A stretch of DNA of 12,264 nt from JBJXGC01 sp046154545 (lineage in GTDB: Bacteria > Chloroflexota > Dehalococcoidia > Tepidiformales > Tepidiformaceae): positions 1-12,264 of the forward strand of contig JBJXGC010000304.1 of the NCBI GenBank assembly GCA_046154545.1, written 5' to 3'. Position numbers and translations under genes: made by a program. Positions 1 to 6,282 of the stretch are shown one piece after another. Position 1 is the first letter of the stretch; every line of letters starts with the position of its first letter. The notes beneath the pieces are model-generated. The model saw nothing but the letters and a program-made list of their open reading frames with translations, was not told the origin of the DNA and ran no database searches.

Positions 1-304
1 CCTTCTGGCCCTTCGTGCGCTTCCGATCCCGCGCTGACTGGAACGCATCAATGCTGACCGGCTGCAAGGCGGGGCGCCGGAGTCGCACCCCGAGCCACAC
101 GAGCGTGGTCGCGGCGAAAAAGCTGCCGAACGCCAGGGCTGAAATCGCAATGTTCACCAGGAACCCGACATCGCTTCCGGAGGTGGCCCGGTAGATCAGC
201 CCGGCGTATACGGCGTAACCGCACACGAGCGCGAAGATCCCCAGGATCGCCGCGAGGTACAGCTTCCTCGTCCCGTCACGCCACCGCTGATTCGTCCTGC
301 TCAT
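1..304 (-). CDS. Small two-helix membrane protein, 3' end outside window
   Basis: I do not recognise this family. Reading leftward from the ATG at 304, the frame stays open to the window edge, giving at least 101 residues. Two hydrophobic stretches are clear: residues about 16-38 and 46-73. The N-terminus is short and basic (MSRTNQRWRDGTRK) and a basic tail follows (RLRR, later RDRKRTKGQK). The pattern fits an inner-membrane protein with both tails probably cytoplasmic by the positive-inside rule. It lies 53 bases after the stop of the PPOX gene on the same strand, so it may be the third gene of that transcript. A GATGAT sequence lies exactly six bases before the ATG, a weaker version of the -10 boxes seen at other starts in this window, so it could also have its own leaderless promoter. 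The function is unknown and the C-terminus is not visible. Confidence 0.6.
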   Translation of the reverse strand, partial: MSRTNQRWRDGTRKLYLAAILGIFALVCGYAVYAGLIYRATSGSDVGFLVNIAISALAFGSFFAATTLVWLGVRLRRPALQPVSIDAFQSARDRKRTKGQK

Positions 305-357
305 AGACCGATCATCGGCGCATTGAGGTTGCCGCGAAAGGGTGCGGGGCCGCGGCG

Positions 358-771
358 CTACGCCAGTGACTCAATTCGCGTGGGCCTCACCCGAATGAAC
401 ACCCAGTCGTCCGCCGCCTGTTCCCATGACGGGAGCACTTCGGCGGCTTTCTGCGGGGCGTAGTAGCGGACGATGAGCCGCCGGGCGAGTTCGATGCCGC
501 CCGTCTCCTCAATGGTTGCGTGCCCTTCGATGGTGACCCACGCTTCCGGGACGCCCGTCGGCTCCTCGACGGCGAGCGCGACGCGCGCGTCAGCCTGGAT
601 GCGCCGTACCTTGGCGCTCTTGCGCGACGTGAAGATCGTGGCGGTTTCGCCGTCCCACTCGTACCAGATCGGCACAACCGTGGGTGATCCATCAGCCCGG
701 AGCGTCACCAGCTTCCCGATTCGCGCCTCGCCCAGGAATGAGTCGAGCTGTGCCTTGTCCATCCCGCTCAT
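358..771 (-). CDS. PPOX-class (pyridoxamine 5'-phosphate oxidase fold) flavin/F420-binding protein
   Basis: This is a 137-residue protein of the split-barrel PPOX family, usually a dimer that binds FMN or F420 and reduces or oxidises small cofactors or substrates in the cytoplasm. The N-terminal half shows the family pattern: a helix with IGKLVTLRADGSPTVVPIWYEWDG (residues 18-41, in pieces), then TSRKSAKVRRIQADARVAL (48-66) and an Ile-Glu-Gly turn at 81-83. The length matches stand-alone members often annotated as probable F420-dependent enzymes; the cofactor cannot be decided from sequence alone. The frame is open upstream to 825, but that would overlap the end of the hydrolase gene. I therefore place the start at the ATG at 771, 16 bases after that gene's stop; the ATG at 762 is the alternative. 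Neither has a strong ribosome binding site, so translation may depend on coupling to the upstream gene. Confidence 0.85.
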   Translation of the reverse strand: MSGMDKAQLDSFLGEARIGKLVTLRADGSPTVVPIWYEWDGETATIFTSRKSAKVRRIQADARVALAVEEPTGVPEAWVTIEGHATIEETGGIELARRLIVRYYAPQKAAEVLPSWEQAADDWVFIRVRPTRIESLA

Positions 772-787
772 CTGGTTGTCATCTCGC

Positions 788-1465
788 TCAAATCTCACCT
801 CGCCGCATCCGCCATTCGAGGACAAACGGATTGTGCTTCTTCTCGAACTGGATGGTTGTCTGCTCCATGTGCCCGGGCAACACCAGTGTCTCGTCGGGGA
901 GGATCAGGAGCCGATCGCAGATGCTGTTCATCTCCTCTTCATGGCTGCCGCCCGGCAGGTCGGTGCGCCCGATCGAGCCGCGGAAGAGCGTATCGCCGCT
1001 GAAAAGAGCACCCGCCTCTTCGCAGTAGTAGCTCACGCTCCCCGGCGTGTGCCCCGGCGTGGTCATGGCCCGCAGCCTGACACCCGCGACCTCGACGATG
1101 TCCTCGTCCTCGACGAACTGGTCCGGGTCAGGCGGCTGTTGGCTCGGGTCCAGCCCGAAGCGCGAGGCCGACATCTTGAAGCCGTCGCGCAACAGATCGA
1201 GGTCCTGGTGATGGAGCAGGAACTTCGCCCCCGTGCTGTTGTGCACGCCCTGCACCCCGAGTACGTGATCGATGTGGGCGTGTGAGTTCGCGATCAGCTT
1301 GATGGTGACGCCCAGGTCGCGTGCGAGGGCAAGGATCTCTTCGGGCTGGTCACCGGGATCGATACAGATCCCCTCGCCAGTCCGGCGGTTCCCGATCACC
1401 CAGCAGTTCTCCTGGAACACTCCGACGACTATCCCTTTGAGCATCAGCTCGTTCGCAACTTCCAT
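788..1465 (-). CDS. Metallo-beta-lactamase-fold hydrolase (glyoxalase II/YcbL-like)
   Basis: This is a 225-residue soluble binuclear zinc hydrolase of the metallo-beta-lactamase fold, closest in pattern to hydroxyacylglutathione hydrolase and YcbL-type thioesterases. All metal ligands are visible: SHAHIDH at residues 61-67 (H62, H64, D66, H67), TPGHTPGS with H139, FSGDTLF with D158, and LPGHM with H199. The stretch GSIGRTDLPGGSHEEE (about 163-178) is typical of the glyoxalase II-like branch. It lacks the long C-terminal substrate-binding extension of classical glyoxalase II, so the substrate is probably a small thioester or lactone rather than securely S-lactoylglutathione. I chose the ATG at 1465 because a TAGGCT box lies exactly six bases before it; a TTG at 1471 and an ATG at 1444 are alternatives. 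It is the first gene of a minus-strand set with the PPOX protein and is divergent from the transporter gene. Confidence 0.92.
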   Translation of the reverse strand: MEVANELMLKGIVVGVFQENCWVIGNRRTGEGICIDPGDQPEEILALARDLGVTIKLIANSHAHIDHVLGVQGVHNSTGAKFLLHHQDLDLLRDGFKMSASRFGLDPSQQPPDPDQFVEDEDIVEVAGVRLRAMTTPGHTPGSVSYYCEEAGALFSGDTLFRGSIGRTDLPGGSHEEEMNSICDRLLILPDETLVLPGHMEQTTIQFEKKHNPFVLEWRMRRGEI

Positions 1466-1471
1466 ACCCAA

Positions 1472-1477
1472 AGCCTA
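1472..1477 (-). promoter_or_regulatory. -10 box for leaderless transcription of the hydrolase gene
   Basis: Read on the minus strand, TAGGCT is followed by six bases (TTGGGT) and then the ATG at 1465. The TAnnnT pattern at this spacing places the transcription start at or next to the start codon. No clear -35 box or Shine-Dalgarno sequence is seen. The assignment is inferred from repetition of the same layout at other starts in this window. Confidence 0.45.
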
Positions 1478-1550
1478 CCAGAGCACGAGCTTTTCGGAGA
1501 GGCGAGCCCGCTCGTCCGGGGCCGGATTCGCCCGCAGCCGTGGCGGCCGC

Positions 1551-1556
1551 TAGAAC
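1551..1556 (+). promoter_or_regulatory. Possible weak -10 box of the transporter gene
   Basis: TAGAAC sits exactly six bases before the ATG at 1563, the same spacing as the better boxes elsewhere in the window. It lacks the final T of the TAnnnT pattern, so this is a tentative call. The 97-base region between 1466 and 1562 must hold the promoters of both divergent genes. Confidence 0.25.
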
Positions 1557-1562
1557 TACTCG

Positions 1563-2294
1563 ATGTCTGCCGCCGAAGCCTGCGCCATCCTCGGCCTCGC
1601 CGCTGCCGCCTCGTTCATCGGGACGATCAGCGGCTTCGGGTTCGCGCTCCTCATCGTGCCACCGCTCTCGTTCGTCGTCGGGCCGAAGGAGGCCGTCGTG
1701 CTTTCGAACGTCCTCGGTGCGTCCTGGCTGATGACGATGTTCGTCCGGCTGCATAAGCACGTCGATTGGCGGACGGCGATACCGCTGGGCATCGCCGCCT
1801 TTGCCGGCATGCCGTTCGGGCTGCTCCTCCTCGAAGCCGTCTCCGGTCGCACGCTCCAGATCATCCTCGGTGTGAACGTCCTCTTCGCCACGGTCGTGCT
1901 CTGGCGAGGCGTACGCCTGCCGTTGGAGGGCCGCCTGGTGGACGCCGCCACCGGCTTCCTCAGTGGCGTGCTTAACACCAGCACCAGCATGAACGGCCCG
2001 CCCGTGGTGCTCCACCTCCAGAACCGCGGCCTCGCACCAGTCCCGTTCAGGGCGACGCTTTCGGCCTTCTTCGTCTCCAGCAGCCTCCTCACGTTGGCGC
2101 TCTACGCCGTTGGGGGACAGCTCGACGGTTTCGCCCTCGCCGCGGCCGCGGTCGGACTGCCCGGGCTGGCCGTCGGCTACCTCGCCGGCGACGCCGTGTC
2201 CCGCCGCCTCGACGCAGCCCAGTTCCGCGGCGTCGTGGTCGGTGTCCTCATCCTGAGCGCCACGCTCATCCTGGCGCGGAGCGTCTTCGGCTAA
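1563..2294 (+). CDS. TSUP family membrane transporter (sulfite exporter TauE/SafE-like)
   Basis: This is a 243-residue integral membrane protein of the TauE/SafE (TSUP, formerly DUF81) family. Members move sulfite, sulfoacetate, thiosulfate or other small anions across the inner membrane. The two half-repeats of the family are visible: SGFGFALLIVPPL at residues 23-35 and GVLNTSTSMNGPPVVLHLQN at 135-154. Hydrophobic segments appear near 5-38, 45-60, 73-90, 97-115, 128-150, 165-183, 188-210 and 223-241, which suits the usual eight helices. The start is fixed by an in-frame TAG at 1551-1553, leaving the ATG at 1563 as the first start. No Shine-Dalgarno is present, and TAGAAC lies six bases before the ATG. 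No sulfur-metabolism gene is adjacent, so the substrate is unassigned. The gene converges with the 110-residue unknown protein across a 24-base gap. Confidence 0.92.
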   Translation: MSAAEACAILGLAAAASFIGTISGFGFALLIVPPLSFVVGPKEAVVLSNVLGASWLMTMFVRLHKHVDWRTAIPLGIAAFAGMPFGLLLLEAVSGRTLQIILGVNVLFATVVLWRGVRLPLEGRLVDAATGFLSGVLNTSTSMNGPPVVLHLQNRGLAPVPFRATLSAFFVSSSLLTLALYAVGGQLDGFALAAAAVGLPGLAVGYLAGDAVSRRLDAAQFRGVVVGVLILSATLILARSVFG

Positions 2295-2318
2295 CGAGGG
2301 CTACGCGCGGGTCTCCGC

Positions 2319-2651
2319 CTATGCCTCTACGGCCTCGACCGCCGGCGCGCCCGGGTAGCAGGAAGCGAACAGATGCTCCAGCTGGGGCCGGTTGCGTTCG
2401 ATCAGCTCTTGTAGCCGGTCGAAGCGAGCCGTTTGTTCCGGAAGCAGGAGGCTCTTCCCGGCGAAGCCACGGAGATCCGCGAGTCGGTCTTCACGGATGC
2501 CCCACTCGACGTGGAGGTCGAGTCGGTCGTCTTCGTCCCATGCTGCCCACTCGGCCGCGATCTGCGGCACCCGCGCCCACTCGCGCTCAAGGTACGCGAG
2601 GTACTTCTCCGCTCGTTGCGTGTCGGTTAGCTGCGCGGTGAAGGTACCCAC
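2319..2651 (-). CDS. Hypothetical helical protein, about 110 residues
   Basis: I do not recognise this family. The predicted product is 110 residues, acidic and almost entirely helical, rich in Glu, Arg, Leu and Trp (EREWARVPQ near 22-30, EWAAWDEDDRLDLHVEW near 34-50). It ends in a Pro/Ala/Val/Glu tail after LFASCYPG. No signal peptide, membrane segment, zinc motif or catalytic signature is visible. The frame stays open to 3044, but that extension would lie inside the aminotransferase gene on the other strand and would start within it. I place the start at the GTG at 2651, with a GAGAG nine bases upstream and a TATATT -10 box about 30 bases upstream. A start at the ATG at 2771 cannot be fully excluded, but it would coincide with the opposing ATG and leave no room for a promoter. 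It converges with the transporter gene. Confidence 0.6.
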   Translation of the reverse strand: MGTFTAQLTDTQRAEKYLAYLEREWARVPQIAAEWAAWDEDDRLDLHVEWGIREDRLADLRGFAGKSLLLPEQTARFDRLQELIERNRPQLEHLFASCYPGAPAVEAVEA

Positions 2652-2680
2652 ATGCGCTCTCAGTTCTGTCCCGCCAAACG

Positions 2681-2686
2681 AATATA
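2681..2686 (-). promoter_or_regulatory. -10 box upstream of the 110-residue hypothetical protein
   Basis: On the minus strand TATATT matches the -10 consensus at five of six positions and sits in a short AT-rich island in otherwise GC-rich sequence. It would start transcription near 2674 and give a leader of about 23 bases containing GAGAG before the GTG at 2651. No good -35 box is apparent. Confidence 0.4.
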
Positions 2687-2756
2687 ACGAGTCGAGGCCC
2701 GGGTGGGACAGACGCTCGGCTGTTGCCTGCGCGAAGCCCTCAGCCCGCCGACCCGC

Positions 2757-2762
2757 TACGAT
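2757..2762 (+). promoter_or_regulatory. -10 box for leaderless transcription of the aminotransferase gene
   Basis: TACGAT is followed by seven bases and then the ATG at 2770, so the transcript would begin at or one base before the start codon. There is no Shine-Dalgarno sequence in front of this ATG, which fits a leaderless message. Confidence 0.45.
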
Positions 2763-2769
2763 ACCGCCC

Positions 2770-3948
2770 ATGTCTACCACCGCCTTCAACCCACCCACCC
2801 GCATCCTCATGGGCCCCGGGCCGAGCGGCGCCAACCCGCGCGTCCTTAGAGCGATGACCGCACCCCTCCTCGGCCATCTCGACCCCGAGTTCCTCAAGAT
2901 CATGGACGAATGCCGGACGATGCTCCGGGAGGTGATGCGCACCGAGAACACGGTCACCCTCGCGACGCCAGGGACGGGCACCAGCGGCATGGAAGCGGCC
3001 GTGATGAACCTCGTCCAGCCCGGTGACCGCGTCGTCTGTGGCATCTGCGGCTACTTCGGCGACCGCATCGCCCAGATGGCGGAGCGGGCTGGCGGCGTCG
3101 TTGCGCGGGTGAACGCGCCCTGGGGTTCCCCCGTCGATCCGGCTGCGATGGAGAGCGCCATCAAGGCCGCCGGTAACCCCAAACTGGTCACCATCGTCCA
3201 CGCCGAGACCTCGACCGGCGTCCAGCAGCCCATCGAGGATGTCGCCCGGATGGCGCGTGCCGCCGGCGCGCTCATGCTCGTCGATTGCGTGACCTCGCTC
3301 GGCGGCGTCCCCGTCGAGCCCGACCGCTGGGGTGTGGATGCTATCTACTCGGGCACCCAGAAGTGCCTCAGCGCCCCACCCGGCGTCTCGCCGATCACGA
3401 TGTCGGCCCGCGCCTGGGACGCGGTCAAGGCGCGCGAAGTGCCGAGCAACACCTGGTACCTCGACATGAGCCTCCTCGAAGCCTACTGGGACGAGCGCCG
3501 GGCCTACCATCACACGGCGCCCATCTCGATGATCTACGCGCTCCACGAGGCGCTCGCCCTGGTCCTCGAAGAGGGGCTTGAGAACCGCTGGGCGCGCCAC
3601 GAACGCCACGGCCGCGCCCTCCAGGACGGCCTCGAGGCGATGGGCCTCGCGCTCCACGCCGACGCCGGCTACCGGCTCCCGGTGCTCACGACGGTGCGCA
3701 TCCCCGAGGGCGTGAACGACATGGAAGTGCGCGGTGCGCTCCTCAAGCGCCACTCCATCGAGGTCGGCGGCGGGCTCGGCGACCTGCGCGGGAAGGTCTG
3801 GCGCGTGGGTCTCATGGGCGAGTCGTCAACGCCGGGCAACGTCTTCCTGTTCCTCTCATCCCTCGCGAAAATCCTCAGAGAGCAGGGATTCACACCCGAT
3901 GTCCGGGCATCGCTGGATGCGGCGGCAACTCGTCTCGAACAGGCGTAG
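2770..3948 (+). CDS. Class V PLP-dependent aminotransferase (alanine-glyoxylate/serine-pyruvate type)
   Basis: This is a 392-residue fold-type I PLP enzyme of the class V aminotransferase family, cytoplasmic, closest in pattern to alanine-glyoxylate and serine-glyoxylate/pyruvate aminotransferases. It shows the N-terminal MGPGPSGANPRVL (14-26), the phosphate-binding TPGTGTSGMEAA (66-77), HAETSTG (144-150), the PLP-ring aspartate in VDCVTSLGG (D172), the Schiff-base lysine in SGTQKCL (K198) and a likely substrate-carboxylate arginine in WRVGLMG (R345). The length is normal for the family. Amino donor and acceptor are not determined: glyoxylate, pyruvate and hydroxypyruvate are the usual acceptors. 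The frame is open upstream to 2392, but the family N-terminus begins close to the ATG at 2770. It is divergent from the 110-residue unknown protein and converges with the Uma2 gene with only four bases between their stops. Confidence 0.95.
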   Translation: MSTTAFNPPTRILMGPGPSGANPRVLRAMTAPLLGHLDPEFLKIMDECRTMLREVMRTENTVTLATPGTGTSGMEAAVMNLVQPGDRVVCGICGYFGDRIAQMAERAGGVVARVNAPWGSPVDPAAMESAIKAAGNPKLVTIVHAETSTGVQQPIEDVARMARAAGALMLVDCVTSLGGVPVEPDRWGVDAIYSGTQKCLSAPPGVSPITMSARAWDAVKAREVPSNTWYLDMSLLEAYWDERRAYHHTAPISMIYALHEALALVLEEGLENRWARHERHGRALQDGLEAMGLALHADAGYRLPVLTTVRIPEGVNDMEVRGALLKRHSIEVGGGLGDLRGKVWRVGLMGESSTPGNVFLFLSSLAKILREQGFTPDVRASLDAAATRLEQA

Positions 3949-3952
3949 TTCG

Positions 3953-4528
3953 CTACTCGGTTACGGGTGCCGGGAAGAGGCTGGCCACCGGCACGCTGAA
4001 CCCCGGCAGCACGTCTCCGCCGTCCAGCACGGCGTTCGGCCCAAACGTGCGCACGCTTCCGTCCGCGGCAAAGGCATCAATCACCCGTGTGTCTGGATAA
4101 GCAACCCACACGAGACGTACGCCGGCCGCGAGGTAGTCCGCCACCTTCTGCCGAATCTCGCCCGCGTTGTCATTTGGCGAAAGCACTTCCAGCACCAGGT
4201 CGGGCGCGACCTTTAGGTATCCCCGGGCGGGCGGGCGGTCGCCCGGTAGCCGCCCGCTGGCCACGAATGCGCCATCGCTTTGGCGGAGAGGGTTAGGTTC
4301 CGGAAACACCTGGATCCCGCAGCCTTCACCGAATGTCCAGCCAAGGCCCTCGTCTTCAACGAACACAGTGATCCGGGTGTTGAATCTGTTGGAGAGGTAG
4401 TTCGATTCAGCGCTCACATTTCGCTCCCGGATCTCGCCATCCACGAGTTCCCAGCGCGCTTCCCCGTCGGGCATGCGCTCGAGGTCCTCGGGGGTAGCGC
4501 GCGTCTTCGAGGCGGGTGCGGAAGTCAT
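3953..4528 (-). CDS. Uma2 family protein (DUF820), PD-(D/E)XK nuclease fold
   Basis: This is a 191-residue Uma2/DUF820 protein, a restriction-endonuclease-like fold very abundant in cyanobacteria and Chloroflexota, often in many copies, with no settled biological role. Family motifs are in order: RWELVDGEI with E27, QSDGAFV with D85, APDLVLEVLSP with D110 and E114, then IRQKVADYLAAGV with K128 and WVAYPDTRVI (141-150). The full set of candidate catalytic residues is therefore present and the length is usual. The gene starts 28 bases after the stop of the lyase gene and has its own strong -10 box, so it need not be co-transcribed with it. It converges with the aminotransferase. Stand-alone placement behind an unrelated metabolic gene suits an inserted, self-contained cassette, which is an inference. 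Confidence 0.93.
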   Translation of the reverse strand: MTSAPASKTRATPEDLERMPDGEARWELVDGEIRERNVSAESNYLSNRFNTRITVFVEDEGLGWTFGEGCGIQVFPEPNPLRQSDGAFVASGRLPGDRPPARGYLKVAPDLVLEVLSPNDNAGEIRQKVADYLAAGVRLVWVAYPDTRVIDAFAADGSVRTFGPNAVLDGGDVLPGFSVPVASLFPAPVTE

Positions 4529-4534
4529 GTGCTG

Positions 4535-4540
4535 ATCATA
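4535..4540 (-). promoter_or_regulatory. Extended -10 promoter for leaderless Uma2 transcript
   Basis: The minus strand reads TGA-TATGAT-CAGCAC-ATG: a near-consensus -10 box with a TG extension and exactly six bases before the start codon at 4528. There is no room for a Shine-Dalgarno leader. The promoter lies in the 28-base gap behind the lyase stop. It is one of the two best examples of the leaderless layout in the window. Confidence 0.65.
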
Positions 4541-4556
4541 TCACGCTGCCGGGGCC

Positions 4557-6200
4557 TCACTGCAGGTACATCGAGCCCCGGCGGCCGCCCTTCGGGTCGG
4601 TCATGACGTTAATCACGGCCACCGTCTTCGCGGCGATCGCTTCCTTGATCGTGGGTCCGATGTCGGCCGGGCGCTCAACGCGCCGGGCGAAGCCGCCGAC
4701 CATCTCCGCCATCTTCTCGTAGGCCACTGGCAGCAGGGCCGCGATCGGGGGCGAATCCGGCGCGAACATCCGGTCCTGGATGGAGTGGCCGGCGATACCG
4801 CCGTTGTTCGAGACGACGAAGACAACATTCGCGCCGACCCGGGCGCAGGTCTCAACCTCCATGCCGGCGGCGCCGAAGGCGTAGTCCCCGACGATCGCCA
4901 CGGCGGGCCAATCGGGCATCGCCAGCTTCGCCCCAATGGCGTACGGCACGCCGGTGCCCATGCAGCCAGTGGTCCCCGAGTTCAGGAGCGCCCGCGGGTT
5001 GTAGCTCGGCATCACCGCGCGGGCCACGCCCATCGTCAGCTCACCATCGACGCTCACGTTCACATCGCGGGGTACGGCGTCACGGATCTCCCGCAGGAGA
5101 CGGTAGTGGTTGATCGGCTCCTGGTCGGAGTCCATCTGTTCGCCGATCGCGGCCTCGTTCTTGGCCGCGTCGTTGCGGAGCGAGGCCGTCCAGCCGCTGC
5201 CGGCTGACTTCAGGGTGCGGCCCTTAAGCGCGTCGGCGACCTGGCCCACGGCGACCGCGCAGTCGGCCACAAGGCCGATCTCGACCTCACTCGCGCTGGT
5301 CATCTCTTCCGCGATCAGGTCGATCTGGGCGATCCGGACGCCCTTCGCGAACCTCGGTTCGCGGCCGAACTGGAAGATCCAGTTGAAACGCCCGCCCACC
5401 ATCAGGACGGCGTCCGCTCCGGAGAGGGCTGACGAGCGGGCGGCGTTCATGCACATCGCGTTGTCGTCCGCCACGACGCCGCGCCCCATCGGCGAGGCGA
5501 CGTAGGGGATGCCCAGGTCCACGAGCTGCGTGAGGGCACGGGAGGCGTCGGCCCAGGCCGCGCCCTTCCCGATGAGGACGAGGGGCCGCTCCGCCGAGGC
5601 GAGCATCGCAGCGATCGCCTCCACGCCCGCCGGGTCCGGGTAGGGTGCTGAGACGTTGGGCACCGTATTGCGGAAGGCGACGGTGTCCTCCTCCATGCGC
5701 CGCCGGATGACCTGGCCGGGGAAGTCGAGGTACACGCCTCCGGGGCGGCCGGAGACCGACCGGGACAAGGCCAGGTGGAGGAGCTCCGGGATCCGCTCGA
5801 TCGTATCGACCTGTCCGGTCCACTTGCAGCCGGGCTGGGCGAAGGCCACCTGGTCGCACTCCTGGAAGCCGCCGAGGGCCGTGTTCCGGCTATCGACGGA
5901 GCCGCCAAGCACCACGAGCGGCATCGAGCTCTCGGTCGCGACGTGGAGCGGCGTGACGCAGTTGGTGACGGCCGGTCCCGAGCCCGCGATGATCACGCCG
6001 GGCTTCCGGTTGATGTACCCCCAGGCCGAGGCCATGAACGACGCGTTCTCTTCGTGGCGGCAGTTCACCACCTTGATGCCTTCCTGCTGCATGCCGGACA
6101 TGACTTCGATCATCGGCCCGGCAACCACGCCAAATGCCGTGTCGATACCCGCCCGCCGCAGTTGCTTCGCGACGATCTGCCCACCGTTAATCTCAGCCAT
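4557..6200 (-). CDS. Thiamine-diphosphate lyase, 2-hydroxyacyl-CoA lyase/oxalyl-CoA decarboxylase-like
   Basis: This is a 547-residue ThDP-dependent enzyme with the three-domain acetolactate synthase architecture. The N-terminal domain carries the cofactor-activating glutamate in RHEENASFMASAWGY (E50). The middle domain runs to about residue 340. The C-terminal domain has the Mg/ThDP site GDYAFGAAGMEVE (438-450) and NNGG (465-468). GGFQECDQVAF (110-120) and GRPGGVYLDFPGQV (151-164) resemble 2-hydroxyacyl-CoA lyase and oxalyl-CoA decarboxylase more than acetolactate synthase. Those relatives cleave a 2-hydroxyacyl-CoA to aldehyde plus formyl-CoA, or decarboxylate oxalyl-CoA. No formyl-CoA transferase or acyl-CoA gene is adjacent, so the substrate is open. 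The start has a good GGAGGG eight bases before the ATG. It lies 82 bases after the nucleotide-sugar dehydrogenase with its own -10 box. A generic acetolactate synthase-like label is the fallback. Confidence 0.88.
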   Translation of the reverse strand: MAEINGGQIVAKQLRRAGIDTAFGVVAGPMIEVMSGMQQEGIKVVNCRHEENASFMASAWGYINRKPGVIIAGSGPAVTNCVTPLHVATESSMPLVVLGGSVDSRNTALGGFQECDQVAFAQPGCKWTGQVDTIERIPELLHLALSRSVSGRPGGVYLDFPGQVIRRRMEEDTVAFRNTVPNVSAPYPDPAGVEAIAAMLASAERPLVLIGKGAAWADASRALTQLVDLGIPYVASPMGRGVVADDNAMCMNAARSSALSGADAVLMVGGRFNWIFQFGREPRFAKGVRIAQIDLIAEEMTSASEVEIGLVADCAVAVGQVADALKGRTLKSAGSGWTASLRNDAAKNEAAIGEQMDSDQEPINHYRLLREIRDAVPRDVNVSVDGELTMGVARAVMPSYNPRALLNSGTTGCMGTGVPYAIGAKLAMPDWPAVAIVGDYAFGAAGMEVETCARVGANVVFVVSNNGGIAGHSIQDRMFAPDSPPIAALLPVAYEKMAEMVGGFARRVERPADIGPTIKEAIAAKTVAVINVMTDPKGGRRGSMYLQ

Positions 6201-6243
6201 GGTCCATGCCCTCCAGGCGCAGCATCAGGGCTACGCAGGCGGC

Positions 6244-6249
6244 ATCATA
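6244..6249 (-). promoter_or_regulatory. -10 box upstream of the lyase gene
   Basis: On the minus strand TATGAT matches the -10 consensus at five of six positions. Transcription would start near 6237 and give a leader of about 36 bases that includes the GGAGGG ribosome binding site at 6209-6214. No good -35 box is seen at 17 bases. Unlike several neighbours, this gene looks leadered. Confidence 0.4.
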
Positions 6250-6282
6250 AGCGTGCCTGTCGGTGTTAGGTAGGCGCGCTGT

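Noticed and set aside
309..319. Small palindrome CCGATCATCGG before the membrane-protein gene
   Set aside because: The five-base arms are too short to separate from chance, although they overlap the weak GATGAT box.
473..1285. A 270-codon plus-strand open frame across the PPOX and hydrolase genes
   Set aside because: It lies opposite two well-supported genes, and its composition (Ser/Arg/Pro-rich, then Val/Arg/His-rich) is that of an antisense frame in GC-rich DNA.
2652..3044. N-terminal extension of the 110-residue hypothetical protein
   Set aside because: It would start inside the aminotransferase gene and consists of low-information Arg/Pro/Ser sequence. A promoter-like TATATT sits within it.
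2740..3753. A 337-codon minus-strand open frame opposite the aminotransferase
   Set aside because: The plus-strand product has every class V aminotransferase motif. The minus frame is His/Arg/Gly/Asp-rich with no recognisable domain.
4557..6200. Straight annotation as acetolactate synthase (IlvB)
   Set aside because: The GGFQECDQ and YLDFPGQV motifs fit the 2-hydroxyacyl-CoA lyase/oxalyl-CoA decarboxylase side better, and no small regulatory subunit or ilv gene is adjacent.
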